64,000 nucleotides of DNA from Clostridium sp. MB40-C1. GTDB taxonomy: Bacteria > Bacillota > Clostridia > Clostridiales > Clostridiaceae. The translations under genes and the position numbers were made by a program. Of the stretch, positions 37,203 through 45,998 are shown one piece after another. The notes beneath the pieces were generated by a model that saw only the letters and a program-made list of their open reading frames with translations, was not told where the DNA came from and ran no database searches. The stretch lies in NCBI RefSeq assembly GCF_030913655.1, contig NZ_CP133189.1:2294001-2358000 (forward strand). Reading direction: 5' to 3'. The number at the start of each line of letters is the position of its first letter. Position 1 is the first letter of the stretch.

Positions 37203-38101
37203 GCTTCTTCCTCCTCTCCTACAGTCTTAATAAATAGTTCCTCAAGTATATTTTCTTTTCTCTTCATCATATATAAAAGCCCTTTGTTTTTTACTATACT
37301 TTCTGCAATTTTAGGAATAGCTTCATCGTTATGTATATGCATTTCAATTTCATTATCTATTTTTTGCAAACAAGGATCAAAACTTTTTAATTCATTTATT
37401 ATTTTTTCACTACAATTGCCTATTGAAAGAACTAATGGTGAATACATAAGTTCTTTAATATTTCCAATTTTTTTAATTTCTCCTTTATCTAAAATTGCAA
37501 CTCTATCCGATACAAGTTCTACTTCACTTAATAAATGGGTATTTAAAAAAATAGTTTTACCCTCATTTTTTAATCTCAAAATAATATCTCTAACATGTTT
37601 TCTTCCGACAGGATCTAGTGCACTAGTTGGTTCATCTAAAAAAAGAAGTTTTGGATCACATAGTATGGCGCATCCTAGTCCAATTCTCTGCTTCATCCCT
37701 TTACTATATTGCTTTACTTTTTTATGTTCATGTCCTTTAAGTCCAACTATTTGAAGCACTTCATCAATTCTGTTTTTAATATCATTTTTATTCATTTTAT
37801 ATAAAAGTCCATGATTAAATAAAAGTTCATACCCTGTAAGCCAACTGTGATACTGAAATAGTTCTGGAAGATACCCCATTTTCTTTCTAGCTTCAATATT
37901 TCCTATAGGCTCTCCAAGAATAAATCCACTACCTCCTGTAGGATAAAGTATTCCAACTAAAGTTCTAATAAATGTACTCTTTCCAGCACCATTCTTCCCC
38001 AAAAAACTAAACACTTCCCCCTCTTTAACAGAGAGGGAAATATTTTTAAATCCACCTTTATTATCAAATTGCTTTGTCAAATCATAAGTTTCTATAACCA
38101 T
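37199..38101 (-). CDS. ABC transporter ATP-binding protein
   Basis: 300 residues. Walker A GKNGAGKST (about 35-43), signature QYSKGMKQRIG (about 133), Walker B LLFLDEPTSALDP (about 154) and switch histidine in NTHLLSEVE. The C-terminal 85 residues form a DUF4162-like tail. It is flanked by the anti-sigma gene 4 nt upstream and the overlapping permease. It should energise an exporter under control of the neighbouring ECF sigma factor. Confidence 0.93.
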   Translation of the reverse strand: MVIETYDLTKQFDNKGGFKNISLSVKEGEVFSFLGKNGAGKSTFIRTLVGILYPTGGSGFILGEPIGNIEARKKMGYLPELFQYHSWLTGYELLFNHGLLYKMNKNDIKNRIDEVLQIVGLKGHEHKKVKQYSKGMKQRIGLGCAILCDPKLLFLDEPTSALDPVGRKHVRDIILRLKNEGKTIFLNTHLLSEVELVSDRVAILDKGEIKKIGNIKELMYSPLVLSIGNCSEKIINELKSFDPCLQKIDNEIEMHIHNDEAIPKIAESIVKNKGLLYMMKRKENILEELFIKTVGEEEEA

Positions 38102-38104
38102 AGG

Positions 38105-39220
38105 CTATTTCATCTCCTTTACAAAAGATAGCACTTCATCAATAGTAAGGTTACTATCTATAATGTAAAAATCATCTTTTTCTTTAAAATATAGATTTAT
38201 ATAATTTAAGCTTTTATCTTTAATTAAAACAGCCTTCTGTCCATTAATAATTATATCTTTTTTACTTTGGTGCTCTGAATCATAAGGTATTGGGATTACA
38301 GATGTCAAATCATCAATTCCCATAAACTGTTTCTTAATATTTTCTGGTAAGAATTTCATAGAAAATAACGCTTTTATAACCTCTTTTTCATCTATATCTT
38401 TAGGAATTTGTACTGTTGGCTCAGTCATTTTAGTCACACCAATATATTTCTTTTGTTTATTATCAGAGCTCTTTTCTACAAAATCATAAGTCACTATATC
38501 TCCAACCTGAAGAGAAAAAGTCTTTTCATGTAAAGATTTAGGAAGTTTACTTTTTTCACCTAAGTAACTTAATATATCATTAGTTTTATTTACATCTAAT
38601 TTTATAGATACAGTTGTTTTTGGCTGTTTAGAAATATAACTATACTCAAAACCTTTTAATGGTCTAATTACATTTTCTACACCTAATTGTTTTTTTATAT
38701 CTTCTTCACTTCTTGGAGATTGTAAATCAACATTTTTTCCATTTGAAGAAACATTTATCTTAGCAATATCATTTATGTTTTTAGAGCCTTTCCCCTCAGA
38801 AAATATTCTGTTTATCTCATTAAAATCAGATTGATTAATTGAAATACTTGTAATTTCTTGCATACGAAAAGTCTTTAAAAAATCTGCTGCTTTTGTTCTA
38901 ACAGGCTCCATGCATAATAATCCACCACACAAAGCAATTCCAGCTGCTACTGCGGACCATTTTCTAGTTTTCTTACTCATATTAAAAATCCTCCTTTTAC
39001 TTTTTTCTTTAAAATCCACTGTTTTAATATTAATTGGACGACGCTGCGGTATTTCCATATCTATTTGCAAAGCACTCTCTATAAATTTATCTTGTTGCTT
39101 TAATCTTTGAAAATTTGTCCTACAATGAGGGCAATTTTCTATGTGGAACAAAGCCTCATTTATATCTCCTTCATAAGTATTGTCAATTATCTCCTGCAGT
39201 TCCTCTAATTTATAGCACAT
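38105..39220 (-). CDS. zinc-finger anti-sigma factor
   Basis: 371 residues from the ATG at 39220, after AAGGTG. The N-terminal zinc-binding anti-sigma motif HIENCPHC (H-x3-C-x2-C) lies at about 26-33. A basic patch and one membrane helix (about 86-104) lead to an extracytoplasmic region with a DUF4367-like end. It overlaps the sigma gene by 11 bases. By family it binds and holds the sigma factor until a membrane signal releases it. Confidence 0.88.
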   Translation of the reverse strand: MCYKLEELQEIIDNTYEGDINEALFHIENCPHCRTNFQRLKQQDKFIESALQIDMEIPQRRPINIKTVDFKEKSKRRIFNMSKKTRKWSAVAAGIALCGGLLCMEPVRTKAADFLKTFRMQEITSISINQSDFNEINRIFSEGKGSKNINDIAKINVSSNGKNVDLQSPRSEEDIKKQLGVENVIRPLKGFEYSYISKQPKTTVSIKLDVNKTNDILSYLGEKSKLPKSLHEKTFSLQVGDIVTYDFVEKSSDNKQKKYIGVTKMTEPTVQIPKDIDEKEVIKALFSMKFLPENIKKQFMGIDDLTSVIPIPYDSEHQSKKDIIINGQKAVLIKDKSLNYINLYFKEKDDFYIIDSNLTIDEVLSFVKEMK

Positions 39221-39773
39221 TGAATTCACCTTCTCTATTATATAATTGTAAAAATTTCTGTTTGCCGCGGGAAATAAGTTGCCCTATATTATTTTTAGGA
39301 ATATTTGTTACATTGTGAATTTCCTCATAAGAATATCCCGAAAACTTTAAAATTAAACATATCCTCTGCTTCTCTGGTATATCACCCAAAATTTTTCTTA
39401 CTTCTTTAATTTGTTCACTTCTAAATATTTCATCTTCCATGGAAAAAATGTTATTTACTTCTTCAAAAATACTTTCTTCTCTTTTTATTCTTCTTTTTTC
39501 TCCTCTTAAGTAATTAAAAGCTGTATTTACTGCAACCTTTGAAAGCCATGCACCTAAAAACTCTATTTCATCCTTTGAGTTATAGTATTTTATAAAAACT
39601 TCTTGAGTTAAATCTTCTGCTAATTCATTACTTCCAACTAAATAATAAAGTTGCTTATAAACTATCGGATAGTATTTTTCATAATTTATTTGAAATTCGT
39701 CTTCTTTCACTTTTCTGCGCTTTGGGATCCCAAAAATATTAATCCCTCCTCTCTCGTTCATTAATATAAACAC
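39210..39773 (-). CDS. ECF-type RNA polymerase sigma factor
   Basis: 187 residues. Region 2: LAEDLTQEVFIKYYNSKDEI and WLSKVAVNTAFNYLR; region 4: IPEKQRICLILKFSGYSYEEIHNVTNIPKNNIGQLISRG, here in pieces. The start is uncertain: ATGs at 39773 and 39761 have weak ribosome sites, whereas the strong AGAGGAGGG is followed 6 nt later by ATT. The operon sigma, zinc anti-sigma, ATPase and permease repeats the plan seen at 11.6-15.1 kb. Confidence 0.9.
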   Translation of the reverse strand: MFILMNERGGINIFGIPKRRKVKEDEFQINYEKYYPIVYKQLYYLVGSNELAEDLTQEVFIKYYNSKDEIEFLGAWLSKVAVNTAFNYLRGEKRRIKREESIFEEVNNIFSMEDEIFRSEQIKEVRKILGDIPEKQRICLILKFSGYSYEEIHNVTNIPKNNIGQLISRGKQKFLQLYNREGEFNVL

Positions 39774-39912
39774 CGCAGGTTTTAAAAAAATGACACTTAT
39801 TTTTAAATTTTATTATATATGATTTTGTTTTATTTCTTTCGTTTTAAACTAGAAAATATAAAAACACCAAGTTATTATTTTGACATCTAAATAAAATTAT
39901 TTTTGTAAAAAT

Positions 39913-39943
39913 AAAAACAGCGGATATTATTTCCACCGTTTTT
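39913..39943 (-). terminator. weak terminator of the Xre operon
   Basis: AAAAACAGCGGA pairs with TCCACCGTTTTT through two G-T type mispairs, directly after the stop at 39946, with T-rich sequence following. Confidence 0.55.
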
Positions 39944-39945
39944 CA

Positions 39946-40140
39946 TTAATTATCAAGTTCAAAAATTTCTTCAACAGGCGTTTTCAAAAGTCTAGCAAGT
40001 TTCATAGCCAATTCAAGTGTTGGATTATACTTATTATTTTCTATAGCATTAATTGTTTGACGAGTAACACCTAATTTTTTTGCCATATCTTCCTGACGTA
40101 ATCCAAATTGCTTACGAAGCTGTTTAATTTTATTTTTCAT
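39946..40140 (-). CDS. small Xre-family regulator
   Basis: 64 residues, one helix-turn-helix: IKQLRKQFGLRQEDMAKKLGVTRQTINAIENNKYNPTLELAMKLARLL, in parts, ending EEIFELD. This is the YozG/RstR-like group usually paired with a small membrane protein. It overlaps the upstream membrane gene by 11 bases. It probably binds the half-site array at 40451-40524 upstream of the pair. Confidence 0.92.
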   Translation of the reverse strand: MKNKIKQLRKQFGLRQEDMAKKLGVTRQTINAIENNKYNPTLELAMKLARLLKTPVEEIFELDN

Positions 40141-40348
40141 CTTTACTTAGTTTCCATTTAAAAAACTGGTTAATTCCCAAATAAATAATATTTTGAGTGT
40201 TAAGCAAAAAGAGTGCAGGAAGATTTAAAACACCTTGATTTAAATAATCATATACTATCCATATAAATAAAAACAGTACAGTATAAAACCACGCATATTT
40301 GATCGCCTTTAAGCTAATATATAATTCCATTTCATCCATTTTCCTCAT
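40130..40348 (-). CDS. small two-TM membrane protein paired with Xre regulator
   Basis: 72 residues with two hydrophobic segments (about 16-32 and 40-60). ATG 40348 follows AAGGGGGT. Two-gene operons of a small membrane protein and a compact Xre regulator are common in Firmicutes; the membrane partner may tether or sense for the regulator. No function is established. Confidence 0.7.
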   Translation of the reverse strand: MRKMDEMELYISLKAIKYAWFYTVLFLFIWIVYDYLNQGVLNLPALFLLNTQNIIYLGINQFFKWKLSKDEK

Positions 40349-40450
40349 ATACAGACCCCCTTAAGTAATCACAAGTTTTCCTATAGTTACAATTAATGCT
40401 CTACAAATCACTCTTCCAAATATAAACTTTTTTCATAAAAAGCCTGCTTT

Positions 40451-40524
40451 ATAAATGTAAAAAACTTTTGACATTTATAGTGTAAATCTCTTGTGTATAA
40501 ATGTCAAGAACTTTTTACATTTAT
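40451..40524. promoter_or_regulatory. four-half-site operator and promoter region
   Basis: ATAAATGT (40451-40458), ACATTTAT (40471-40478), ATAAATGT (40497-40504) and ACATTTAT (40517-40524) form two palindromes that are also inverse copies of each other. TTGACA boxes lie inside on both strands with -10-like TATAAA or TACACT at about 17 nt. The site is about 100 bp upstream of the membrane/Xre pair, so it is likely their autoregulated promoter. Confidence 0.6.
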
Positions 40525-40631
40525 ATATAAATTAATATGCTTTATTTTGGCTTCCTAAATTTCATATAAACTATTTTCTATAAAGTATTACTATAAGATT
40601 TTATGAATTTTTAAATTTCCAAATAAAATAA

Positions 40632-40674
40632 CCATCAAGCTAATTGTAAAATTACATATAAATTAGCTTGATGG
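40632..40674. terminator. strong hairpin, probable bidirectional terminator
   Basis: CCATCAAGCTAATT and its exact complement frame a 15-nt loop. It lies between the BCCT gene end and the Xre promoter region. T-richness after the stem is modest on either strand. Confidence 0.6.
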
Positions 40675-40730
40675 CTATATCCGATAATCAAACCGAAAAA
40701 ATTTTCTTGTAGCCAACATAATATTTTTAG

Positions 40731-40790
40731 AAGCAGTTAACAATGAAACTTTCATGGAGTTATATATTTTTCAATTATGCAATTTCCTCA
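40731..40790 (+). repeat. half copy of the MITE-like repeat
   Basis: Matches the right arm of copy A from AAGCAGT to the terminal AATTATGCAATTT with few changes. The left arm is missing. Confidence 0.75.
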
Positions 40791-40845
40791 ACTACATATA
40801 TTTAGAGAAACCTATTCTTCTGCCGTTATTTATTACGTCACACTT

Positions 40846-42408
40846 TTATTCCATCGTCTTCTGTTTCAGGCCTATTGCAACTTCTTTTACAACCTTATCT
40901 CTTAATACTGCCTCTTTTTCTTCTTTTAAACTTTTCTTGAAAGAAATCATAGAAAATATCATTACAAAGGCAAAAGGAAAAGCAGCTACTACTGAGGCTG
41001 TCTGCACCATTTCCAGACCTCCTGCTAATAAAAATACTACAGTTAAAGCACCTTGAATTATTCCCCATATAATCTTCTTTGAACTCTTAGGATTTAAATC
41101 TCCATTTGAAGAAAGCATTCCTAAAACGAAAGTAAAAGAATCTGCTGAAGTTACAAAAAATATCATTGATAAAATCATGACCAAACTACATATTAAAAAT
41201 CCTAAAGGATACTTACTTATAATAATAAAAAATGTTGTTTGTGTATTTTTAACTGCTTCTAATGCTAATGAACTTCCTACATTAAATCCCATAGTTCCAA
41301 ATACAGTAAACCATACAAAGCATAATAAAGATGGTACTATTAATACTCCTAGTAAGAATTCTCTTATAGTTCTTCCTCTTGAAATCCTAGCTATAAATAT
41401 TCCCACCGGAGGAGCCCATGCTATCCACCATGCCCAGTAAAATAAAGTCCACTTATTATACCAATCACCATGTAAAAATATATTGTTATTAGTAGTTAAA
41501 ATTTCTTTTCCATATTCCCCCAACCCTATGAATAGATTTTCTATCATACTTGCTGTAGGTCCTATAACTATCGTAAGCATAATAACCAAAGCCGCTATAA
41601 ATAGGTTAACATCAGATAAAATTTTTATTCCTTTATTAATTCCTAATATAGCTGAAGTCATATAGCAAATAGTTACTATAACTATTAGTATTAATTTTAC
41701 TTTTATATTTTCTGGAATATTAAATAAGAAGTTAAGCCCTGCATTGATTTGCAAAGTTCCAAGTCCAAGTGAAGTGATAACCCCTGCTACAGTAGTAAAA
41801 ATAGTTAATATATCTATTAAATTTCCGAGCCATCCTTTAGCTCTTTTTTCTCCTATAAGAGGTATTAAAGCACTGCTCATTAAAGCAGGCTTCCCTTTTC
41901 TAAACTGCATATATGCTAATATTAATGCAAGAATTGCATAACATGCCCAAGCTGCGGTACCCCAATGTAAAAATGACTTTCCTAGAGCAAACCTTTTTGC
42001 TTCCTCAGTAAAAGGCTGACCTTTAAGAGGATTTGTATAATGCATTAACGGTTCTGATATAGACCAGAAAACAAGTCCCATTCCCATTCCTGCACAGAAA
42101 AGCATTGCAAGCCAAGACATAAAATTATACTCAGGCTTTTCATTATCTCCACCTAATTTTATTTTCCCATATTTGCTTACTATAAGATATACGCAAAATA
42201 TAAAAAAGCTTAACATAACTCCAGAATAAAACCAATAGCATTTATTAAGTAAAAAATTAAGTGCTTTATTTAATCCTATTTGAAAAGTCTTTATGTTAAA
42301 AAATGCATAAATAAGTATACTAACTAAACTAATACTTGAAATATAAAATACCCTTTCTTTTTTTATCTTATTAATTAAATCTATCACTAAATTCTCCCCC
42401 TTTGACAA
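40846..42408 (-). CDS. BCCT-family betaine/carnitine/choline transporter
   Basis: 520 residues with twelve membrane segments. Family signatures are visible: MLFCAGMGMGLVFWSISEPLMHY, the tryptophan motif of segment 8 (WYNKWTLFYWAWWIAWAPPVGIFIARISRGRTIREF, in parts) and the TSADSFTFVLG helix. It imports trimethylammonium compounds with sodium or protons, for osmoprotection or as carnitine/betaine substrates. No enzyme genes for these are adjacent. Confidence 0.93.
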   Translation of the reverse strand: MSKGENLVIDLINKIKKERVFYISSISLVSILIYAFFNIKTFQIGLNKALNFLLNKCYWFYSGVMLSFFIFCVYLIVSKYGKIKLGGDNEKPEYNFMSWLAMLFCAGMGMGLVFWSISEPLMHYTNPLKGQPFTEEAKRFALGKSFLHWGTAAWACYAILALILAYMQFRKGKPALMSSALIPLIGEKRAKGWLGNLIDILTIFTTVAGVITSLGLGTLQINAGLNFLFNIPENIKVKLILIVIVTICYMTSAILGINKGIKILSDVNLFIAALVIMLTIVIGPTASMIENLFIGLGEYGKEILTTNNNIFLHGDWYNKWTLFYWAWWIAWAPPVGIFIARISRGRTIREFLLGVLIVPSLLCFVWFTVFGTMGFNVGSSLALEAVKNTQTTFFIIISKYPLGFLICSLVMILSMIFFVTSADSFTFVLGMLSSNGDLNPKSSKKIIWGIIQGALTVVFLLAGGLEMVQTASVVAAFPFAFVMIFSMISFKKSLKEEKEAVLRDKVVKEVAIGLKQKTME

Positions 42409-42618
42409 AGCAACAACTTATATGCTAACATAAAAGTGTAACTTTAAACAACTTAATTATATCATAGAGGTTGTTTCTTGTAAAATATCTTAATTAAACC
42501 AATAAATGCCTAATATTCACATTTATCTTGTATACCTGCTCTTTTTCTATTTAACTATTATAATTTTCTTAATATTTTGTTTATTTGTGTTAATTAATCA
42601 TTTTCTTATATATAAAAA

Positions 42619-42655
42619 ATAGGATTATAGCCTTTAAATTACGGTATAACCCTAT
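42619..42655 (-). terminator. hairpin with one mismatch and one bulge
   Basis: ATAGGATTATAGCC pairs with GGTATAACCCTAT and is followed on the minus strand by TTTTTTATA. It could end the adenosine deaminase transcript. Confidence 0.55.
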
Positions 42656-42734
42656 CTCTACTTACAATTCCCCCTTTTATTTTATATAAATTAATTACAT
42701 ATAATTGTGCAATAATTTTTTTATTTATTTAAAT

Positions 42735-42807
42735 GAGGAAATTGCATAATTAAAAAATTGAAATACGTAATGCAAGTTATATATTTATAGAATTATGCAA
42801 TTTTCTT
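42735..42807. repeat. short copy of the MITE-like repeat
   Basis: Begins GAGGAAATTGCATAATT and ends AATTATGCAATTTTCTT, with a short centre containing TACGTAATGCAAG. It overlaps the last bases of the adenosine deaminase gene, so the repeat supplies its stop region. Confidence 0.65.
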
Positions 42808-43792
42808 AAATATATAGATTCGCCTTTAATTCATCATCAATAAAGCAGGCATCTACACTATCATTGTAAATTTTCTTATAGTCATCATAAGTTATATGAA
42901 ATTCATTAAATAAAATATCACATTCATTGGTCAATACTGTATTTGATACTGTTCTGTTATCTGTATTAACAGTCACTTTTATCCCATCCCTATAGAAATC
43001 ATATATAGGATGTTCTTTAAATACATTAACTGCCTTTGTTTGAACATTACTCGTTGGGCACATTTCAAGGATAATACCTTTCTCTCTCACTATATTGTAT
43101 GCTTTAGTACAATCTCTTATAGCTACACCATGTCCAATTCTTTCAGCTCCTAAAAGTTCTACAGCTTCAAGCACATTTTCCCCTACTCCCGTCTCACCAG
43201 CATGTATTGTTACTCTATAACCATATTCTCTAGCTAAAGCAATAGGATGTATAAATTCTTTAGAAAATCCTTCATTTTCAGAACCACATAAATCTACCCC
43301 AACTACTCCATTTCCAAGGAAATTTTTTCCTTGTTCTATTACATCAAAAATACTATTCGGTGACATATGCTTTAAAAATGATAGAATTAAATTTCCTTTA
43401 ATATCAAAATTTTTTTCAGCTTCTTTCATGCCTTTTAAAACATTCTGTATTATTTCTTTAACTGTTAACCCTTTTTCAGTATGAAGTAATGGTGCAAATC
43501 TCACCTCAATATATTTTACATTTTCTTTAGCCGCATCTTCAAGAAGTTCATAAGCTATCCTTCTCAAACTTTCCTTTGACTGCATTACTTTTAAAGGCAA
43601 TACAAACCTTTCTAAATATTCATTTAAAGAAGTACATTCTGCTGGAGCAATCATTAAATGTTTAATTGTATCAACATCTGAACTGGGTATATTTATCCCT
43701 TCTTTTTTTGCTATATCGATAACTGTATTTGGTCTAACACTTCCATCTAAATGGCAATGCAATTCAATCTTAGGTAAATTAAAAAAATTCAT
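42806..43792 (-). CDS. add: adenosine deaminase
   Basis: 328 residues. Zinc-site motifs: LHCHLDGS (His12, His14), the histidine in VTIHAGETG, and NTDNRTVS for the aspartate; the ERIGHG motif supplies the catalytic histidine. It converts adenosine to inosine and ammonia. An adenine-type purine riboswitch lies about 95 bp upstream on the same strand, as in Vibrio vulnificus add, so the gene is probably turned on by adenine. The 3' end lies inside a dispersed repeat. Confidence 0.95.
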   Translation of the reverse strand: MNFFNLPKIELHCHLDGSVRPNTVIDIAKKEGINIPSSDVDTIKHLMIAPAECTSLNEYLERFVLPLKVMQSKESLRRIAYELLEDAAKENVKYIEVRFAPLLHTEKGLTVKEIIQNVLKGMKEAEKNFDIKGNLILSFLKHMSPNSIFDVIEQGKNFLGNGVVGVDLCGSENEGFSKEFIHPIALAREYGYRVTIHAGETGVGENVLEAVELLGAERIGHGVAIRDCTKAYNIVREKGIILEMCPTSNVQTKAVNVFKEHPIYDFYRDGIKVTVNTDNRTVSNTVLTNECDILFNEFHITYDDYKKIYNDSVDACFIDDELKANLYI

Positions 43793-43887
43793 AATATCCC
43801 TCTTTCATTTAAAATTTAAAATTACTGTTCATACCAAAGCTTTCATTTCATATTTAGAATTTTTAACTATTCAATTTCATTAAATAT

Positions 43888-44004
43888 AAAAACTCCTAAT
43901 TTCAAAAAAAATACCTCTATTAAATATAGCAGTATTTTCTTCGTAATCAGGAGTTATCGGTTCCTGGTAGAGACCTCCAAACCATGTCATTGGAGTTATA
44001 CGAA
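43888..44004 (-). promoter_or_regulatory. adenine-type purine riboswitch with terminator
   Basis: On the minus strand the aptamer (44004-43940) has a P1 stem TTCGTA/TACGAA and the conserved loops AATGACATGG and TCTACC. The base deciding specificity lies in CTGATTACG, where U (complement of 43946) marks adenine instead of guanine. Next comes a terminator whose long stem starts in the 3' strand of P3 (AACTCCT, about 43955) and ends in AGGAGTT (43891-43897) followed by T. Aptamer and terminator therefore exclude each other, as in B. subtilis pbuE: adenine should permit transcription of add. Confidence 0.9.
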
Positions 44005-44009
44005 TTAAG

Positions 44010-44447
44010 TTAAGAATCCTGTTTATCAACATTAAAATTATATATCAAGCCTGCAATAATAAATAGTCCTCCAATTATTTTACCTTTTGAAATTAAACTA
44101 CCTCTAAAATAATCTATACCTATACCTGTAAAAAGCTGTCCCAAGAAAATGAGTAAAGTGGAATAAATGGTTGGAATTTTAGGTATTATAATATTTGATA
44201 TTGCTACAACACTTACTCCTATTAAACCACCCAAATAAGCCCAAAACGGAATAGGAGATAACCTATTAAATGATAAATTGCTAAACTCATTCTTAAAAAT
44301 CAAAATCATACTAATAAATAATAGTCCTACTAAATAATTCACAAACGTTCCTTGGAATACACCTATCTTTTTTGCTAAATGTGAATTAATTACCATTGAT
44401 AAAATAACTAAGCATCCACTTATTAATGCAAGTACTACATATAACAT
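44010..44447 (-). CDS. YdcZ-type small DMT-superfamily transporter
   Basis: 145 residues with five membrane segments. The ATG at 44447 is chosen because AGGAGGAAAA lies 5 nt upstream; a TTG at 44492 is less likely. It belongs to the half-length DMT (DUF606) group, which works as homo- or heterodimers, and the next gene upstream is a paralogue. The riboswitch starts only 6 bp past its stop, so the transcript reads through the aptamer into add. Confidence 0.82.
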   Translation of the reverse strand: MLYVVLALISGCLVILSMVINSHLAKKIGVFQGTFVNYLVGLLFISMILIFKNEFSNLSFNRLSPIPFWAYLGGLIGVSVVAISNIIIPKIPTIYSTLLIFLGQLFTGIGIDYFRGSLISKGKIIGGLFIIAGLIYNFNVDKQDS

Positions 44448-44470
44448 ATATTTTCCTCCTAATACTAAGA

Positions 44471-44513
44471 GAACTTGTATTCCATATTTCAAATTTTAAT
44501 TATAAGATTTTCT
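44471..44513. repeat. diverged half copy of the MITE-like repeat
   Basis: ACTTGTATTCCATATTTCAAATTTTAATTATAAGATTTTCT, in parts, follows the end of copy B with several changes. It sits between the two small transporter genes. Confidence 0.45.
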
Positions 44514-44544
44514 AAACTGTAAAAATTAAAAATTTACTTATAAG

Positions 44545-44967
44545 CTAATATATCAACATTATAATCAATCCTACTAATATTAAAATAAACCCTATTATTT
44601 TCTTACTGTTAAATTTATTAACTTCCATTCCTAACAATCCAAAGTGATCTATAATTACTGAAGCAATTGATTGTCCAAATAATCCTAATGATAATGTTAA
44701 AGATACTCCTAAATTTTTAAAACATATGTTATTAAAAGATACTAAAAAAACTCCAACAGCTCCTCCACTAAACAAATAAATAGGAATATCTTTTTTCAGG
44801 TCAAATTTTTTCTTTCTAAATATTAAAATTAAACTTATTGATATGAATCCTACTATATGAATTATTAATACACCTAAATAATCCCCAACATATCCAGATA
44901 AAACACCATTAACTGTTACCATAATAGCAATTAATAAGCCTATAAAAACAGCATTTACCTTGTACAC
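44545..44967 (-). CDS. YdcZ-type small DMT-superfamily transporter, second copy
   Basis: 140 residues from a GTG at 44967 after GGGGTGGGG; a TTG at 44994 is the other choice. Five membrane segments with ITVNGVLSGYVGDYLG and LSLGLFGQSIASVIIDHFG resemble its neighbour. Two such genes in tandem suggest a heterodimeric transporter. Their position before adenosine deaminase hints at a nucleoside or base substrate, which is only inference. Confidence 0.8.
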   Translation of the reverse strand: MYKVNAVFIGLLIAIMVTVNGVLSGYVGDYLGVLIIHIVGFISISLILIFRKKKFDLKKDIPIYLFSGGAVGVFLVSFNNICFKNLGVSLTLSLGLFGQSIASVIIDHFGLLGMEVNKFNSKKIIGFILILVGLIIMLIY

Positions 44968-45126
44968 TTTACCCCACCCCTTTTTAGTAACCAAATACTA
45001 GTTGCCACTAATCAGACTTAGCCACTAACACGTATAATGAAAGCTTATCATATAAATAATTAATATTAATATGACATATGTCCTAATTTTCATTAAATAG
45101 TTTATACTATAGTTATACAAAATTTT

Positions 45127-45193
45127 TACATAATTCTAAAACTACATAGTTACATACAAATTTCATTATTCATTGATTCGAAAGCTACCTTTT
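45127..45193. repeat. diverged half copy of the MITE-like repeat
   Basis: TACATAATTCTAAAACTACATAG followed by ACATACAAATTTCATTATTCATTGATTCGAAA, in parts, matches the left arm of copy B. It lies just upstream of the Crp/Fnr-type gene. Confidence 0.45.
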
Positions 45194-45218
45194 TAAATCA
45201 GGAGGTTTAATATCATTA

Positions 45219-45911
45219 ATGAAAATCAAGACTGAAAATCAATTAGAATATTATATAAATAAATATCATATTATAGACATCTTTGATAAAGATATGAAAC
45301 ATTATATGAAATTGCTACCTTTTAATAAAAATGAAAACATTTGCAGGTATAATGAAAAAATAGATTATTTTTATTTTCTAGTAGAAGGTAAAGTAAAGGC
45401 CTACTCTTTATTAGAAAACGGTAAGTCACTATTGTTATCATTCTACAAACCTTTAAGTATATTTGGGGATATGGAATTTATTGATATGGATACAGCTTCT
45501 TCTAATATTCAAGCTATAGAAAACTCATTATGCATAGGTATTCCTATGAGTATCCTAAGAAAAAATGCAATTAATGATACTAAATTTTTAAAGTATATAT
45601 GTAAAAGTTTAAGTAATAAACTAGATAAATTCTCAAAATATAGTTCTATTAATCTTCTATACCCTTTAGAAAACAGACTTGCAAGTTATATTTTAGCTAT
45701 AACATCTTATGATGATAATTCATCACAAATAAATGAACTTTATACATACAATTTAACTCAAATGGCTGATTTACTTGGAACTAGTTATAGACATTTAATG
45801 AGAACATTAAACAAACTGTGTAATAAAAAAATAATAAAAAAAGGGAAAAACTCAATTATTGTTTTAAATAGAAACTCACTAAAAAAATTAGCAGGTGACA
45901 TATATCAATGA
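45219..45911 (+). CDS. Crp/Fnr-family regulator (YeiL-like)
   Basis: 230 residues. Cyclic-nucleotide-binding-like beta roll (about 20-135: FYFLVEGKVKAYSLLENGKSLLLSFYKPLSIFGDMEFID, in parts) without the arginine of cAMP sites, then a helix-turn-helix (about 170-215: LTQMADLLGTSYRHLMRTLNKL). No N-terminal cysteines for a cluster. Spacing from AGGAGG to the ATG is long (13 nt). It heads a plus-strand group with an amidase, an MBL-fold protein and an ornithine-related enzyme, and probably controls them. Confidence 0.85.
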   Translation: MKIKTENQLEYYINKYHIIDIFDKDMKHYMKLLPFNKNENICRYNEKIDYFYFLVEGKVKAYSLLENGKSLLLSFYKPLSIFGDMEFIDMDTASSNIQAIENSLCIGIPMSILRKNAINDTKFLKYICKSLSNKLDKFSKYSSINLLYPLENRLASYILAITSYDDNSSQINELYTYNLTQMADLLGTSYRHLMRTLNKLCNKKIIKKGKNSIIVLNRNSLKKLAGDIYQ

Positions 45912-45998
45912 CCACTATCATCTTATTAAAACAATATTAACTATTATAATTCTTTATGTTATAGTATTGATACAATAATATTTAATGGGGTGTTTTAT

